A DNA stretch of 64,000 bases from Tridacna crocea (GCA_943736015.1 OX031068.1:29086296-29150295), one strand, 5' to 3'. Numbered from the stretch's first letter, positions 12,032 through 23,291 are shown. Numbers and translations are program-made. The notes: generated by a model from the sequence alone, not told the origin.

Positions 12032-13486
12032 ATCTGAAGAAACTTATATGAATAATTTCAAGATGGCACTGCTTTTGACTTAAATTTAATGAAGGCTAGT
12101 TTTTTAAAGTTCACGAGTGGGGAAACTTATGATATGCATTTGACCCAAGTGCTTACAAATGGTTGGAAAAAAGTATTGCCAGGTATTTGAAAGATGGATT
12201 TTTAAGAAACCTGAATGCATTGTACCTTTTCAAGCTGACCAAACTTGTCGAATTATGTTTAATAGACTGATTTGCATGTGACCCAACTGCTTACAAATTG
12301 TTGAAAAATAGGTATTGCCAGCAACCTGATAGCTGAAACTTCCATTTGTGTTATATAACCCCTGTCCCTGGCCACACTATATATATATATATATATCATA
12401 AATAAATAATGGAAGTTTCCACTGTCAGTCTACTGAACCTCACCTCCCTGCAGAAATTTGATGTTAGTACAATGTTTTTAAGTAAACTTTTAACCCTATA
12501 CTTTGACTCATATCTAAGTTAATAGGTTACATATTTATATGTGACAGATTTTTGAGAAACCTGAAGGCAATGTAAGTAAGTTTTTAAGTTGACCATACTG
12601 GCTTTGATACATGTTTGACCCAACAATGCAGATATAATCATCTAGTTTACTCATAACTTTGTCAGCAACCTGAATTTCATGCAAGTTAAAAGTTGACTAG
12701 ACTTGTCATAACACTATTATGTATTAGGGCTACCACTCCATTTAATGCATATATAAATGCAGCTATATGATGGTACAACCAAGAATTAATTTAAGTTTCA
12801 CAAGCTCAAGAAATTATAACTTATATATTATATTATATTTATTATAGATTTGACCTATGCAATTTCTGTGTATTCATTTTTCATCAATGCCAAAACCTGC
12901 ATGTAGGTCAAAAGCAAGCACATTCAGCTATGCCAAAGAACAGTTTTGCCAGCAACCTGATAGTTGAAACTTCCATTTGTGCTATATAAAACCCTGTCCC
13001 TGGCCACACTGTATACTTTTAATATATGAAAAAATAATGGAAGTTCCTTCTCTCAGTCTACTGAACCGCACACGTTAAGTAAAATGCCATGTAATTTGAA
13101 TTTTCTATAAGTCGATTAGAAAAAAGATATGGTACTGGTTGTTTTGAGAATAAAAGGCTCTTTTGAGATGAAAAAAAAATTCAAAAATTGCCGTAATTGA
13201 TTTATGAGAAGAATTGTAATGCAAAAAAGGCTTTGTTTTCTCATTTTACCATAATGACATTTTGTACAATCAGGACCGGCATTCCAGTTATCAAATTATT
13301 AAACCAGTACTGCCAATTGAAGCACATTGCAGACAAGGATTTTATGCATAAAAATATGAAACAAAAAATACTTAACAACCCAACTTGGCTCTATATATAA
13401 AAGTTCTATTTAGCCAAAGCAATATGAATTTAGAAAACAAACTAATTGATAAAACAGCTAGAAACTGGTTGATAACTTTGACCTAC

Positions 13487-13536
13487 CTTCAGTCTGTCTT
13501 CATGCTGAAGTTTCCTAAGGCAAGCTCATATCTTTC
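13487..13536 (-). pseudogene. Dead duplicate of host exon 7326-7375
   Basis: The same 50-bp length, acceptor (TTTTAG) and donor (GTAGGT) as copy A, but the frame ERYELALGNFSMKTD ends in TGA just before the donor. This is consistent with relaxed constraint on duplication copy B. Confidence 0.45.
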
Positions 13537-13699
13537 CTAAAATTTAAAAGAAAACAGGTTATTTTTTTTAAATGATATCCTTAACAGAAAAAAGACTTTT
13601 TGATAGAAACATACATTAAGCCCCCTTTTTCCAAGACACAGCATTGAATAAAACACGCCCTTCCTTGCAAAAAAAAAAAAACCCAAAAAGGCATAAGGT

Positions 13700-13855
13700 A
13701 CACTGAAAAACTGCAGTTTGGTTTTGGAAGGGTTGAAAACATTGTGGCAAAGGGAGAAAATGCTGGTTAACAGCATGTTCTCCTTTTCCCAAAATGTTTT
13801 CAGAAAGCTTTCTTTCTCGGCGTCGTCAAAAGTCCAGATTGAGTGGTAAACAGTT
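13700..13855 (-). mobile_element. TTAA MITE, 5' truncated
   Basis: The hairpin GAAAACATTGTGGCAAAGGG...CCCAAAATGTTTTC is followed by the L-type end 'gattgagtggtaaacagtta'. The opposite end is missing or diverged. Confidence 0.65.
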
Positions 13856-14065
13856 AGGGGTGTAACTAAATGTTACTTTAAACTTATATGCCACATCAAG
13901 TCCAGATCGTATTTAACAAAAAACACATGCAATTATGAACCCAGTCCCTAAGTTTTCCTTTTTGGACAAATCCAGTGGGGTCCTGACCCCCAGCCCCTGA
14001 CCTCCTGCGTCCTCTACCCGTCTGTAAATGAAGCTAGTACTGTTGACATGTAATAATCTTGCAAG

Positions 14066-14292
14066 TTAACCCTTTCCCAAACAATGCCTGATTTTACAAC
14101 CTTTAGATAAAAGCATTTTGAAGATATTGTGGGAAAGGAGAAAATGCTGGTAACCAGCATTTTCTCCTTTTCCAACAATGTTTTCTACCCCTCTTATAAG
14201 AAATTTCAATCTTTCAGTTGAATTAATTTTGTCGTCTGCAAATGCTTTCAATTTGGACCTGTCTGAAATGTTGTCGTTTGGTAAAGAGTTAA
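14066..14292 (+). mobile_element. TTAA MITE (piggyBac-like), complete
   Basis: A good reference copy. TTAA at 14066-14069 and 14289-14292 bound a 227-bp element. The left end is CCCTTTCCCAAACAATGCC (L type). A long hairpin is centred near 14154. The right half runs TTTGTCGTCTGCAAATGC to GTCGTTTGGTAAAGAG (R type). The TTAA duplication and CCC start fit piggyBac-type MITEs, and Kolobok also uses TTAA. No transposase is present. It lies 13 bp from the host exon at 14306-14394. Confidence 0.85.
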
Positions 14293-14305
14293 GTGTTCAA
14301 CTTAC

Positions 14306-14394
14306 CATGTTGATACAGAATTATCTTGTAGACTTCCCTTAGAATCAAGTGTTTGCCATGGTGTCTAAGCAGTGCCACTTCAAAGCCATGATAC
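14306..14394 (-). CDS. Host gene exon, 89 bp
   Basis: On the minus strand 'ttattatttctgatttaag' gives the acceptor and GTAAGTTGAAC an almost perfect donor. Only one frame is open: one base, 29 codons, one base. It reads GFEVALLRHHGKHLILREVY and onward. It needs two bases from the previous exon, which the 29-bp candidate at 18673-18701 supplies. It ends in phase 1, so another exon must lie between it and 7326-7375; I could not find it. No family is recognised. This is the best-supported exon in the window. Confidence 0.6.
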
Positions 14395-14742
14395 CTTAAA
14401 TCAGAAATAATAAAAGACCTGGAAAACCTTTGTTTTAATGGGCTGGGCCTTTTGGAAAAGTTTCTTTTGTTAAAGTTTCCATCTAAGGTAATACTCTTAC
14501 CTCTTCATCAAACAACAGAATTTGGACGGATCAAAATTGAAAGCACAATTCAAAAGTTGAAATTTATTATGAAAGGGTGTAAAAGATTTTCTCTTTTTTT
14601 TCCACAATGTTTTCTCCTTAGCGTTTTTAAAGTTTAGATGCAGTAAAGGATAACATTTTTTATGGATTTTACAAACTATGTTTTAATGGCTAATTTCAAA
14701 CACAAGTGTTATTTTGCACAGACAAGATTTCTTAACTTCTTT

Positions 14743-14809
14743 GCCAAGCCTCCGTAGCCCAATTGGTATGACTTGAGAACAGGTCCCTGGTTCAAATCCC
14801 AAGCTTGGC
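14743..14809 (+). other. tRNA-like segment with good A and B boxes
   Basis: GCCAAGC (14743-14749) pairs perfectly with GCTTGGC (14803-14809) as an acceptor stem. The A box is TAGCCCAATTGG at 14755 and the B box GGTTCAAATCC at 14789. The anticodon arm is ACTTG/CAGGT with only a 4-base loop, so it cannot be a working tRNA. It may be the head of an old tRNA-derived SINE or a tRNA pseudogene. It is duplicated, in decayed form, at 16865-16935. Confidence 0.5.
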
Positions 14810-15364
14810 TAATTTTTTTTCCTTGAAGTCATTGTAATAATTAGGATTACAATCTTTCCAAAGCCAAACTCCTTAAACTTTTAAAGTGAGAACCTACTAG
14901 GATTGTGTGGTTACTGGTTACATGACTTAAAAGGTATAGAAAAAGCACAACTTTTAGTTCAATCTATGAAATAATATTCTTTTTCATTTCTCTCTCTCCA
15001 AAAGCCTACAGTTACAAGTAAAAATCAAGTTCAAATGGCAATGCTAGCTTCTGATACTTTCTGCAGTATTGTGGCCAGGGACAGGGTGTATCAGAAACTC
15101 ACATTACCATTTGAAATAGCCTTACAAAGTAAAAGAAAAATTAAGTGCAACATGGAAGTAGCTAAAATATGCAAATACATTGAAAAAAAAAGAGAGAATT
15201 TTTATACACGAAAAATGGTAATTATGGTTATACCCAGTGAATTCAAATTTCTTGCTAAAATATAAAACTACTGAAACCTTTTCCAAAATGGCACAATTTT
15301 GGAAACTGAAAGCATTAATTTTGCAAATAAAAAAATAAAACATGGCTTAAATGATAGTACAGTA

Positions 15365-15695
15365 TTTGTCCACCAAAGAGTAGAAAGCATTGTGGCAAAA
15401 GGAAAAAATACTGGTCACTAGACAGATGATCAAGCTATAAACTTGCAATAAGGGTGTAATGGCTCGTGCTAGGTGTATACTAGTGATAAGGGAGAGCATT
15501 GCAGTGTGACAAAAAATCTTTTCAATATTACAATGTTTTCAAAACTCTTCTATTAGATGACATCAATGAGGGTTGGTCCAAATTGAGTGTTCACAGATTA
15601 TACTACAAATGTGACTCAAATGATGAAATTTGTCTCTGATAGGGAAGAAAACATTAAGGGAAAAGGAGAAAATGCTTGGTTACTGAAATCCTTTC
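15365..15695. mobile_element. Two truncated MITE hairpin arms
   Basis: Left arms only: 'gtagaaagcattgtggcaaaaggaaaaaatactggt' at 15380-15417 and 'gaaaacattaagggaaaaggagaaaatgcttggttac' at 15648-15685. No return arm is recognisable. Confidence 0.45.
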
Positions 15696-16763
15696 ATAGC
15701 TATTAAGAGTAGATTGTATGGTACAGCTTTAAAAAGGAAATGTGCTTTGTAGGGAAAATTTTATACTTTTACCTTTATAAAAAAGAAAACAAATATAGGG
15801 GGATACCTCTAGTATTATATTAATCACTTGGTATTCAGAAGTCTGTCTTAATTTCATCAATTGCAGTAGCCCAGAAGCATATGTTTAAATCAAAATAGTA
15901 GTACTGGCCTTCAAAACCCAAGTGCAGTTTGCTTTTTGACTCTCTGTCTGTCCATCTGGTAGTCTAAAACCAGCTTAAAGTTTCAAAACCCTGAAAACCC
16001 TACTCAGTCCAATCTGTTCCCACATGTCAAAATTAAATGTCTGAGTCTGTATGCTTGTATAAATGTTCCTAATGTGGTGTGGAGACTGTGACCCAATCAA
16101 TCTGGGGTGAAAAATCTGGTTACCCAAAGCTGAGACAACCCTGTTTCCTGATAAAAATATGTTTTTGCTTGTTCAAAAATCTGTTATGGTGAAGCTTGAA
16201 GACTAACTATAGATGTTTTCTGATACTAGTATGACCAGTACTCCATCAATTGTTTTTCCAACATTCTCCAAGGAATGAATGGAAAAAAATCTGGCCCTGA
16301 GTAATCCACAATTACAAGGATCTTTAAGATATGTTTTCTTGAAACATGCATTTATGTGAATGTGAATGATATATTAAATGTGTAGTGCACTGAGTCATCT
16401 GGGCTGTAGGTTCTTGAGAAATGAACATACATTTCTGGGCTTTTCACAATTGTAGAAACCAAGACAAATGTTATTCATTCCTACTTATGCAATTTACTAG
16501 AACAATCAAGCTAAATTTCGTGATGACTTTGTTATCTATGGCAGAATATAATAGTGTTTGTTAAATTTTTCAACCTGGTGGCCAATATAAACTAGTTTAC
16601 TTTGGCCACCTTTTTTTTGTATTACTGTTTGAAAAATATCTGGGTAAACTGACAAATTTTTTATTAGGCAAATTCATTCTCTTAAAATTCTAATTACTGT
16701 AGCTTGAATTACTTTTGTATTTCTTACTCAAACCTGTGCCTAAAACCAGTTTATGAGTTTATA

Positions 16764-18402
16764 GGGTAATTGTTTTTACGCATTTTACAAACTGTATCTT
16801 TTAGTAGCTAATTGTGAATACAAGTGTCATTGTGCAGACTCTTAACAACATTTCTTAAATTCTTTGCCAAGCCTCCCTAGTCTTCTTAATATGACTTGAG
16901 AAAGGTCTCTTGTTTAAATACCTGGCTCGGTCAATTCCTTTTCTTCCGAAGATTGTCAAAAGTCATTACAACATATAATTTCCAAAGCCAAACTCCTTAA
17001 AAAGAGAACATGGGATTGTGCGGTAAAGGGATACATGACTTGAAATTTATCCAAAAAGCATAACTTTTATGTTCAGTCTATAATATAGTTCATTTTATCA
17101 TAGCTTTTGCCAAACAGCCTTACATTATGAGTACAAATTTAGATGAAATGGCAATGCTAGCTTCTGATACTTTCTGCAGTATTGTGACCAGGGACAGGGT
17201 GTATCAGAAACACACATGACCATTTGATATATCCAAAAAAAGTAAAAAAGAAAGTTCTACACGAAAGAAGCTAAGTTATGAAAATAAATTGAAAAAGAGA
17301 ATTTGTATATACAAAAAATGATAATAAATGCTGGGTTAATGAAAATCTCACAGTTAGGGCAGATAGACTCTGGATTGTACAGTAGGGATTGGAATAATAT
17401 GTGTTTTATACGGAAAATTTGCGGGTTAATATTACCTTAAAAAAAATAGTTAAATAGCTTTATGTAGAACAGTGGGTATTCTAAATATGTCTAAGTTTCA
17501 TCAATTGCAGTAGCCCAGAAACATTATGTTTAAATCAAAATAGTAGTACAGGCCTTCAAAACCCATGTGCATTTTGCATTTTGACTCTCTGTCGGTCCAT
17601 CTGGTAGTCTAAAACCAGCTTAAAGTTTCAAAACCCTGAAAAACCCATTCAGTCCAAACTGTTCCCACCTGTCGGTATTAAATGTCTGAGTCAGTGTGCT
17701 TGTATAAATGTTCCTAATGTGGTGTGGAGACTGTCACCCAATCAGTCTGAGGTGGAAATCTGGTTACCCAAAGCTGAGACAACCCTGTTTCCTGATAGAA
17801 GTATGTTTTTGCTTGTTAAAAAATCTGTTTTGGTGAAGCTTGAAGACCAACTGTCGATGTTTCCTGATACTAGCATGACTATTACTTCAATTGTTTTTCC
17901 AACATTCTCCAAGGAATAAATGGAAAAAACTGGCCCTGAGTAATCCATAATCACAAAGACATATGTTTTCTTAAAACATTCATTTATGTGAATGTGCTTG
18001 ATATATTAAATGTGTAGCGCACTGAGCCATCCGGGCTGTAGGTTCTTGAGAAATGAACACATGTTTCTGGGCTTTGTACATTTGTAGAAACCAAGACAAA
18101 TGTTATGAATCTTACTTTTACATTTTACGCGAACAATCGAGCAAAGTTTCATGATATCCTTTTCACCTTAATTCTACCTTAATTTATTGGAGAATATATG
18201 GTGTTTTATAAGTTTTCTCTGACACAGTAGGCAATATAAAGCCGTTTACATTGGCTAGTAATTTTCTTTTAGTATTACTTATTGAAATATGTCTTGGTTT
18301 ACATAAGTATTTCTTTATTAGATTTCTTTATTCGATAAGTTTAGTCTCTTAAAACCTTAACTGCTGTAGCACTAATTCCTTTCTTAATCAAACCTGTGTT
18401 TG
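16764..18402. repeat. Second tandem duplication, right copy
   Basis: Partner of 14648-16742. A reading frame on each strand at 17719-17954 is open here but broken by a 1-bp indel and stops in the left copy, so I do not call it a gene. Confidence 0.75.
16865..16935 (+). other. Decayed tRNA-like segment
   Basis: A duplicate of 14743-14809. The A-box and B-box equivalents are damaged (CTAGTCTTCTTAA; TTGTTTAAATACC). Confidence 0.4.
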
Positions 18403-18672
18403 TGACTGGGGGTGACAGGTTGCTGAAGACAGTTGACAGTGAAGATTTTTACCTTGCTTAATTATATCTTGGTATGTTGCTTTAGCTTTTTGCCTTATTC
18501 TTGTTTTACTTGGGTGTAAATTCACCAAAAGTAGTTTAGTTTTTTATGTTAGCAGGCATGCAGGCAAAAATGATGACAATACTTATTTACTGAACTACTA
18601 AAAATTAAATAATTATCTAATTTTTCCAATAAATACTTAAAGATTGTCTGAGGAGCAACATGTCAAGCTCAC

Positions 18673-18701
18673 TGTGGGGAGTTATTAAAGAACTTTATAT
18701 A
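18673..18701 (-). CDS. Candidate 29-bp host micro-exon
   Basis: Minus-strand acceptor 'ctatttgtccaagtgcag', donor GTGAGC. Frame 0 reads YIKFFNNSP and leaves CA. That follows a phase-0 end at 19248-19315 and provides exactly the two bases needed by 14306-14394, making a glutamine codon. The phase fit across three exons is the main evidence, because the exon is too short to be convincing alone. Confidence 0.4.
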
Positions 18702-19247
18702 CTGCACTTGGACAAATAGTAACCAATCACTAAAGGTAAATGATTCTTATTTCAGATTCCTTTGTTTTCAAATTTGCATTAGGATAGGAGTATTGTAGCA
18801 CCTTAAGTTATGACCACTGAGTATGACCTTGAGCACATTTTTGGGATGCCACATCTACTTGTATTTTGGAGAACTAATGTTCAAATTTATTTTGAAATCC
18901 ATTCATGTGTAGAAGTTATGGCTCAAATAAGATTTGTTTATGATAATTTTATTGTTTGACATTAAATATGACTTTGAAATAAACCTTGGCTCCATATGGT
19001 GAAATCTTCTAAATTGCACATGTACTCATGAAAGAGAACAAAATAAATGTATTGATCAAAATATGTTGAAATCTACCTAGGACTTGTGGCTTGCACATGC
19101 TCTATTAATGATAGTTTTACCAATTGACTTTTCAGTGTATCCTTGACCTTGAATCTTTGACCATACTGAACAAATGACATTTCTACTAGTTAAGGAGAAG
19201 AAGAAATTGTTGCTTGGAAAATGTAGTGACTACAATGTTTCACTCAC

Positions 19248-19315
19248 CTCTAGCAGGTTCCAAAAAATCATATAAAGAGTTTGTTGTGGCAGCTGGTTTG
19301 CAAGAATTTCAGCTG
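19248..19315 (-). CDS. Host gene exon, 68 bp
   Basis: The minus-strand acceptor is 'ccttttgccattttaacatag' and the donor is GTGAGTGAAAC, a perfect GTGAGT. The open frame reads AEILANQLPQQTLYMIFWNL and is typical of protein. Entry is in phase 1 and exit in phase 0. An alternative acceptor 3 bp further in keeps the frame. A 165-bp intron separates it from the candidate exon 19481-19609, whose trailing T fits. No family is recognised. Confidence 0.5.
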
Positions 19316-19480
19316 CTATGTTAAAATGGCAAAAGGTTTGCATAAAATGTATTATAATAAATTTTTGACATTTGATGAATTAACAAGAAGTTTACAGTTT
19401 TCACATGCTGGTACTCAAAATATTCCAAAAGCTGATTTCAATGAAATATGATACTGAAATCAGACAAATGCAATACATAC

Positions 19481-19609
19481 AGACCAAGGCTTGCAGCAAA
19501 TGAACCTTTAAAAAAGCACCAAGTGTTGAGTTATGCCCAATATCTGCTTGATAGTAATTCCCCTTTAAAGCCAAACTCTTTCTCATTTTAAACATCTTTG
19601 AAAATGTTC
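19481..19609 (-). CDS. Candidate host exon, 129 bp
   Basis: Minus-strand acceptor 'ctcttttggtttag', donor GTATGT. The single open frame contains KMFKMRKSLALKGNYYQADI, and the exit phase matches 19248-19315. The segment also resembles the 'gggcataactc' style of non-coding repeat seen elsewhere, so confidence is lower than for its neighbour. Confidence 0.35.
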
Positions 19610-19691
19610 CTAAACCAAAAGAGATTACACATACTTTAAGACTTTTATGAAAAATAGATCTACAAAAAAAAAATAATTGGATCTCACATTT

Positions 19692-19916
19692 TTAACCCTT
19701 TACCACACAACCAAATTCTAGACTGGTCCAAATTGAAACAATGAAGACCACAAAATAAATATAACTCAATAATTGAAATGTTTCCAGCAGGATAGAAAAC
19801 ATTGTGGGAAAAGGAGAAAATGCTGGTTACCAGCATTTTCTCCTTTTCCTACAATGTTTTCTAAAGGCTTCTGTCTCAGGGTAAGAAAAAGCAGGGATTG
19901 TTTGGTATAGAGTTAA
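19692..19916 (-). mobile_element. TTAA MITE, complete
   Basis: TTAA at both ends, 225 bp, in reverse orientation. The hairpin is nearly perfect: one mismatch, CCTACAATG for CCCACAATG. The L end reads GGGATTGTTTGGTATAGAG. Confidence 0.85.
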
Positions 19917-20016
19917 ATATACAATACAACCTGACAATACTGAAAAATACTTTTTTTTTTTAATAACAACAATGTCATATATATATAAAAAAAAAATAAA
20001 ATTGCTTTGTGGATAA

Positions 20017-20220
20017 ATTCTTTACCAAACAATTCTTTTTTGCAACCTTAACAATGAAAGTTGAAAACATTGTGGGAAAAGTAGAGTTTGCTGTTAACTG
20101 CATTTTCCCCTTTTTCCACATTGATTTCTTCTTGTTCAAAGATAAATATCTATAATTTGTAGTCTGAATATGCTTTCAATTTTTACCAGTCCAAATTTTG
20201 CCATGTGTTTACAGAGTTAA
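20017..20220 (+). mobile_element. TTAA MITE, diverged, sharing a TTAA with the next copy
   Basis: A diverged copy with hairpin arms GTTGAAAACATTGTGGGAAAAG and CTTTTTCCACATTG. The right TTAA (20217-20220) is also the left TTAA of the following copy. Confidence 0.7.
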
Positions 20221-20440
20221 CCCTTTACCACACAGCGCCGACTTTAACAAACCCTGGGGAAGAATCATTTTTACAACATTGCATCAAAAGGCGAAAATGC
20301 TGGTTATCAGCATTTTCTCCTTTTGCTACAATGTTTTCCACCCTTTCAGAGTAATGTTTCATCAGTTGAGCCACATTTTATTTATCCAAAAGCTTTAAAT
20401 TGGGACCAGTTTAACATTTTTGTTGTTTGGTAAAGAGTTC
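20217..20440 (+). mobile_element. TTAA MITE, back-to-back with the previous copy
   Basis: It starts TTAACCCTTTACCACACAGCG. The hairpin arms ATTGCATCAAAAGGCGAAAATGC / CATTTTCTCCTTTTGCTACAATG are altered together. The right end is GTTGTTTGGTAAAGAGTT. Confidence 0.8.
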
Positions 20441-20498
20441 ACATGCAATATTTTCATATAAACTTCAAATAACTTGAAATAATGTGAAGAAATAACTA

Positions 20499-20733
20499 TT
20501 AACCCTTTATTAGACGACAGTATTTAAGCCTTTTCCAAATTGAAAGCGTAGGCAGACAATTTCAGTGTGGCTCTAACAGTGCAATCATTTTTTTGATGCA
20601 GTAGAAAACATTTAGGGAAAATGAGAAAATTCTGGTTACCAGTATTTTCTTCTTTTCCCAAAATGTTTTCCAAAGGCTTCTTTTCCACAGATGTTAAAAG
20701 TTGGCACTGTGTGGTAAAGGGTTCATGCAGGAA
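20499..20733 (-). mobile_element. TTAA MITE
   Basis: R-type end at left (TTAACCCTTTATTAGACGAC), hairpin around 20602-20668 with several mismatches, and L-type end GGCACTGTGTGGTAAAGGGTT at right. Confidence 0.75.
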
Positions 20734-21310
20734 AAATTATACATGTAAATTTACACCAAAGAATTCTTCATACTTACTGGATAAAAACCCTTAAAGTGCC
20801 AGATAAACACATTTTATGTCCAGAAAAGGCAGAATTTGGTCAGCGTGATTATAAATTGGGCAGTGTATATGCAAGAACAGCAATCTAGCTGATCTTAATC
20901 TACACTGACCCATAGAAACAGTTATGATAGGCACTTTAGGAGTTAAGATCCCTCTCATTCCCCATACCATGAACCTAGCATCAATGCTTGATCCCATTTG
21001 TTTTTTTAAGTTGACAATAAAGAACAAACTCAGCCTCTCAATCAGGTCTGAAATCCAGTATTGACTTGAAATGGACTTCAAATCTGTTTGATTTTTCAGG
21101 GCCAAATAATTGTAGTGGTACAACAGTCTGATCTTGATTTATGCCTGCTTGTAGTGTTTTTCAAATGGCTTCTGGCAGTGAAAGGGTGAAATAAATCCAC
21201 TGATGTAATTTCTCAAAATGGCTTTTTTCAAATGTGATATCGTAATTGTTTGTTTCAGATTCTTGGTTTTTGACATAAGTTAGAAAGGCTGTCTTTGCTA
21301 ATGAAACACG

Positions 21311-21505
21311 GCTGCCCCTGAATAGACCGACAACTTTTCAAGATTGCCTTGATCTGTCATTGGTTGACAGCATCAGCTCCTTATTTGTAGACAATAGGAG
21401 CCGGTGTTTCTTTTACTCAGTGAGGATGAATTTCCTGTCATTATCTGTCCCTGAATAGATCAACAACCTTTCTGGCTTGCTTTGATCCGTCATTGGTGAC
21501 AGTTG
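21311..21505. repeat. Pair of ~57-bp direct repeats
   Basis: 'cccctgaatagaccgacaac' at 21314 and the related 'tccctgaatagatcaacaac' at 21449 each begin ~57-bp blocks ending in 'cgtcattgg..gacag'. They are spaced about 135 bp apart. Function unknown. Confidence 0.6.
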
Positions 21506-21839
21506 ATCTCTACACAAAAGGTTTTATTAAAAAACTCATTCACAACCTAAAATTATTGATCATGCAGCAGCCATTTTTCCTAGATCCCACCAAGTACTCA
21601 ACACTGTGCTATCCTTTTATAGCTCCTGGATACCAACCAGTGCAAGGAAATCATCCAATAAAGAAAGGCAACCCTTCTAATCAATGAATTTGAGAAAAAA
21701 AAAATCATCTAAATTATATATTTGCCAAAATCAAATAATTATATTACATTATTCAAGCCATTTTAAGAAATTTTCTTCAATAGATTTAACCTTGACAGCA
21801 ACGGTTTACTCTTTTGACATTTGATATGAAAAGTTGGTT

Positions 21840-22070
21840 TCCTATCTCTCTCTCTCCCTCCCTCTCTTATTCTTTTCTTTTTTCACTGTTTTCTCTTTTT
21901 TCATTTTCAAGGGTTTTTTTTTTTTTTCATTTTTTTTTTTTCATTGTGTTTTTAATCTTTTTTTTTTTTTTCAATTCTTTTTTTGATCTTTTTTTTTATG
22001 TATTTTTTTTTTTCTTTTTTTTCCTTTTTTTTTTATCCCCTTTTTTTATTATTATTTTCTTTTATAATTG
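21840..22070. repeat. 230-bp polypyrimidine tract
   Basis: The plus strand is almost entirely T and C, beginning with CT/CCCT repeats and passing into long T runs. It translates to phenylalanine-rich nonsense and is not a gene. On the minus strand, the direction of the host gene, it is purine-rich and lies in a large intron. Confidence 0.9.
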
Positions 22071-22304
22071 GATTCAGATTCTTCACATTTAACACTGAAT
22101 AAAGAAATGAGTTACATTTTTTTTTACGGTTGGATATAAGATCCTTAACAATAGACATTGCATATGGAAATTTTTTTTTGATTAACCCTTAGAGCGCTGA
22201 ATAAACTAAAGGAACCTTTTCAATCTAAAATTAAGGCCTGTAATCACAAACTGATCGTAACTTTTGTCCAAAATGTCTTGGCAAAGTTGACAATGTTGAC
22301 CAAA

Positions 22305-22335
22305 GATCAGACTGCATGTTTTGTGCTGTCTGATC
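22305..22335. repeat. GATCAGACTGC hairpin
   Basis: GATCAGACTGC...GTCTGATC, followed by 'ttgatctacactg'. One of several copies of a hairpin family seen again at 43311, 53327, 53571, 59729, 60963 and 61207. Confidence 0.65.
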
Positions 22336-22397
22336 TTGATCTACACTGGCCACTAAGGCAACTGTAGTTTTGAAAAGCGCTTTTAGGGTTAACATTT

Positions 22398-22653
22398 CTA
22401 ACCCTTTACCAAACAGTCCCAAGTTTAACTCACTACCAAACCACAATAATTTAGGCTTGTCCAAATTGTAAGCGATTGCAGACGACATAATAAAAGTGAT
22501 TGAAAATTTGGAATTTGTTTTTTGAAGGGTAGAAAACATTGTGGGAAAAGGAGAAAATGCTGGTTACCAGCATTTTCTCCTTTTCCCACAATGTTTTCTA
22601 AAGGCTTCTTTTTCAGGGGCGTCAAAAGTAGGGTTTGTGTGGTAATGGGTTGA
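22398..22653 (-). mobile_element. TTAA MITE with a nested 5' stub
   Basis: A 27-bp L-type stub (22398-22425) abuts a full reverse copy. The hairpin at 22530-22600 is a perfect 71-bp palindrome centred on 22565. The L end is GGGTTTGTGTGGTAATGGGTT. Confidence 0.85.
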
Positions 22654-22876
22654 CTCTTTACCAAACGACAAAATTTAGTGTAGTTCAATTTGAAAACATT
22701 TGCACACGCCAAGATAGATGTGACCCAAAGATTGATATCTGATTTAGGAAGGGTAGAAAACAATGTGGGAAAAAGAGAAAATGCTGGTTACCAGCATTTT
22801 CTCCTTTTCCCACAATGTTTTCAAAAGTTTTCTTTCTCTGGGTTGTTAAAAGTTGGGATTGTATGGTAAAGAGTTG
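22650..22876 (-). mobile_element. TTAA MITE, abutting the previous copy
   Basis: It begins at the junction 'gttgactctttacc' and ends GGGATTGTATGGTAAAGAGTT. The hairpin arms are almost perfect. The shared junction reads TTGA, a decayed TTAA. Confidence 0.8.
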
Positions 22877-23070
22877 CATTTCAAAGGATTGTAGAAAAAA
22901 GAGAAAATACTGGAAAGGAGCATTTCCCCAATTTTCTACCTCATTAAAGTACAAAAGCTTATTAGTACCAATTTCAAATTTGAGCACTGCATGTCACTTT
23001 CAACTCTGATGAGTCAACAATATGTTATTTGGGAAAGGGTTTACATTCAACATTGAGTAAGAAAATTACA

Positions 23071-23291
23071 TTTTAACCTTTCACCAAACAATTTCAATCC
23101 CTAGAAAAAAGGGCTTTTGAAATTACTGTGGGAGATGGAGATAATGCTGGTAACCAGCCTTTACTGTTACCAGCATTTACTCTATTTTCCACAATTTTTC
23201 TACCTGATCAAAGAACGGCAGCTCATATGTAACAATTTCAAATTCATCATCCTTAGATAAGTTTCAACGGTTTGATGTTTGGGGAAAGGTA
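23071..23291 (+). mobile_element. TTAA MITE, hairpin rearranged
   Basis: The L end is 'aacctttcaccaaacaattt'. The hairpin centre holds two successive turns, GCTGGTAACCAGCC and CTGTTACCAG, as if the tip had been copied twice. Confidence 0.65.

Larger units (their letters stand above)
7855..13655. repeat. Direct tandem duplication, copy B
   Basis: The partner of 1995-7500. It carries its own pearl-type array (8060-9101), which replaces about 290 bp present in copy A, and an extra block near 11450-12031. Both host exons of this copy contain stop codons, so it looks like the non-functional copy. Confidence 0.85.
14648..16742. repeat. Second tandem duplication, left copy
   Basis: Collinear with 16764-18402: the tRNA-like segment, the block 'gcaatgctagcttctgatactttctgcagtattgtg' at 15040, and the block around 15830-16470 all recur in order. 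By eye the copies are about 80-88 percent alike with several indels, so this duplication is older than much of the first one. It lies in a putative intron of the minus-strand gene. Confidence 0.75.

Noticed and set aside
17719-17954. Overlapping frames on both strands in the second tandem duplication
   Set aside because: The left copy (about 16078-16285) has a 1-bp indel and stops, so neither frame is kept.
20781-20850. Consensus GTAAGT donor on the minus strand at 20780
   Set aside because: No acceptor gives a reasonable exon, and the region belongs to a repeated non-coding motif.
21493-21687. Possible plus-strand terminal exon (…APGYQPVQGNHPIKKG…)
   Set aside because: Its only acceptor-like site is weak, it lies in an intron of the opposite-strand gene, and part of it overlaps a direct repeat.
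21814-22092. Phenylalanine-rich open frame
   Set aside because: A product of the polypyrimidine tract with no coding features.
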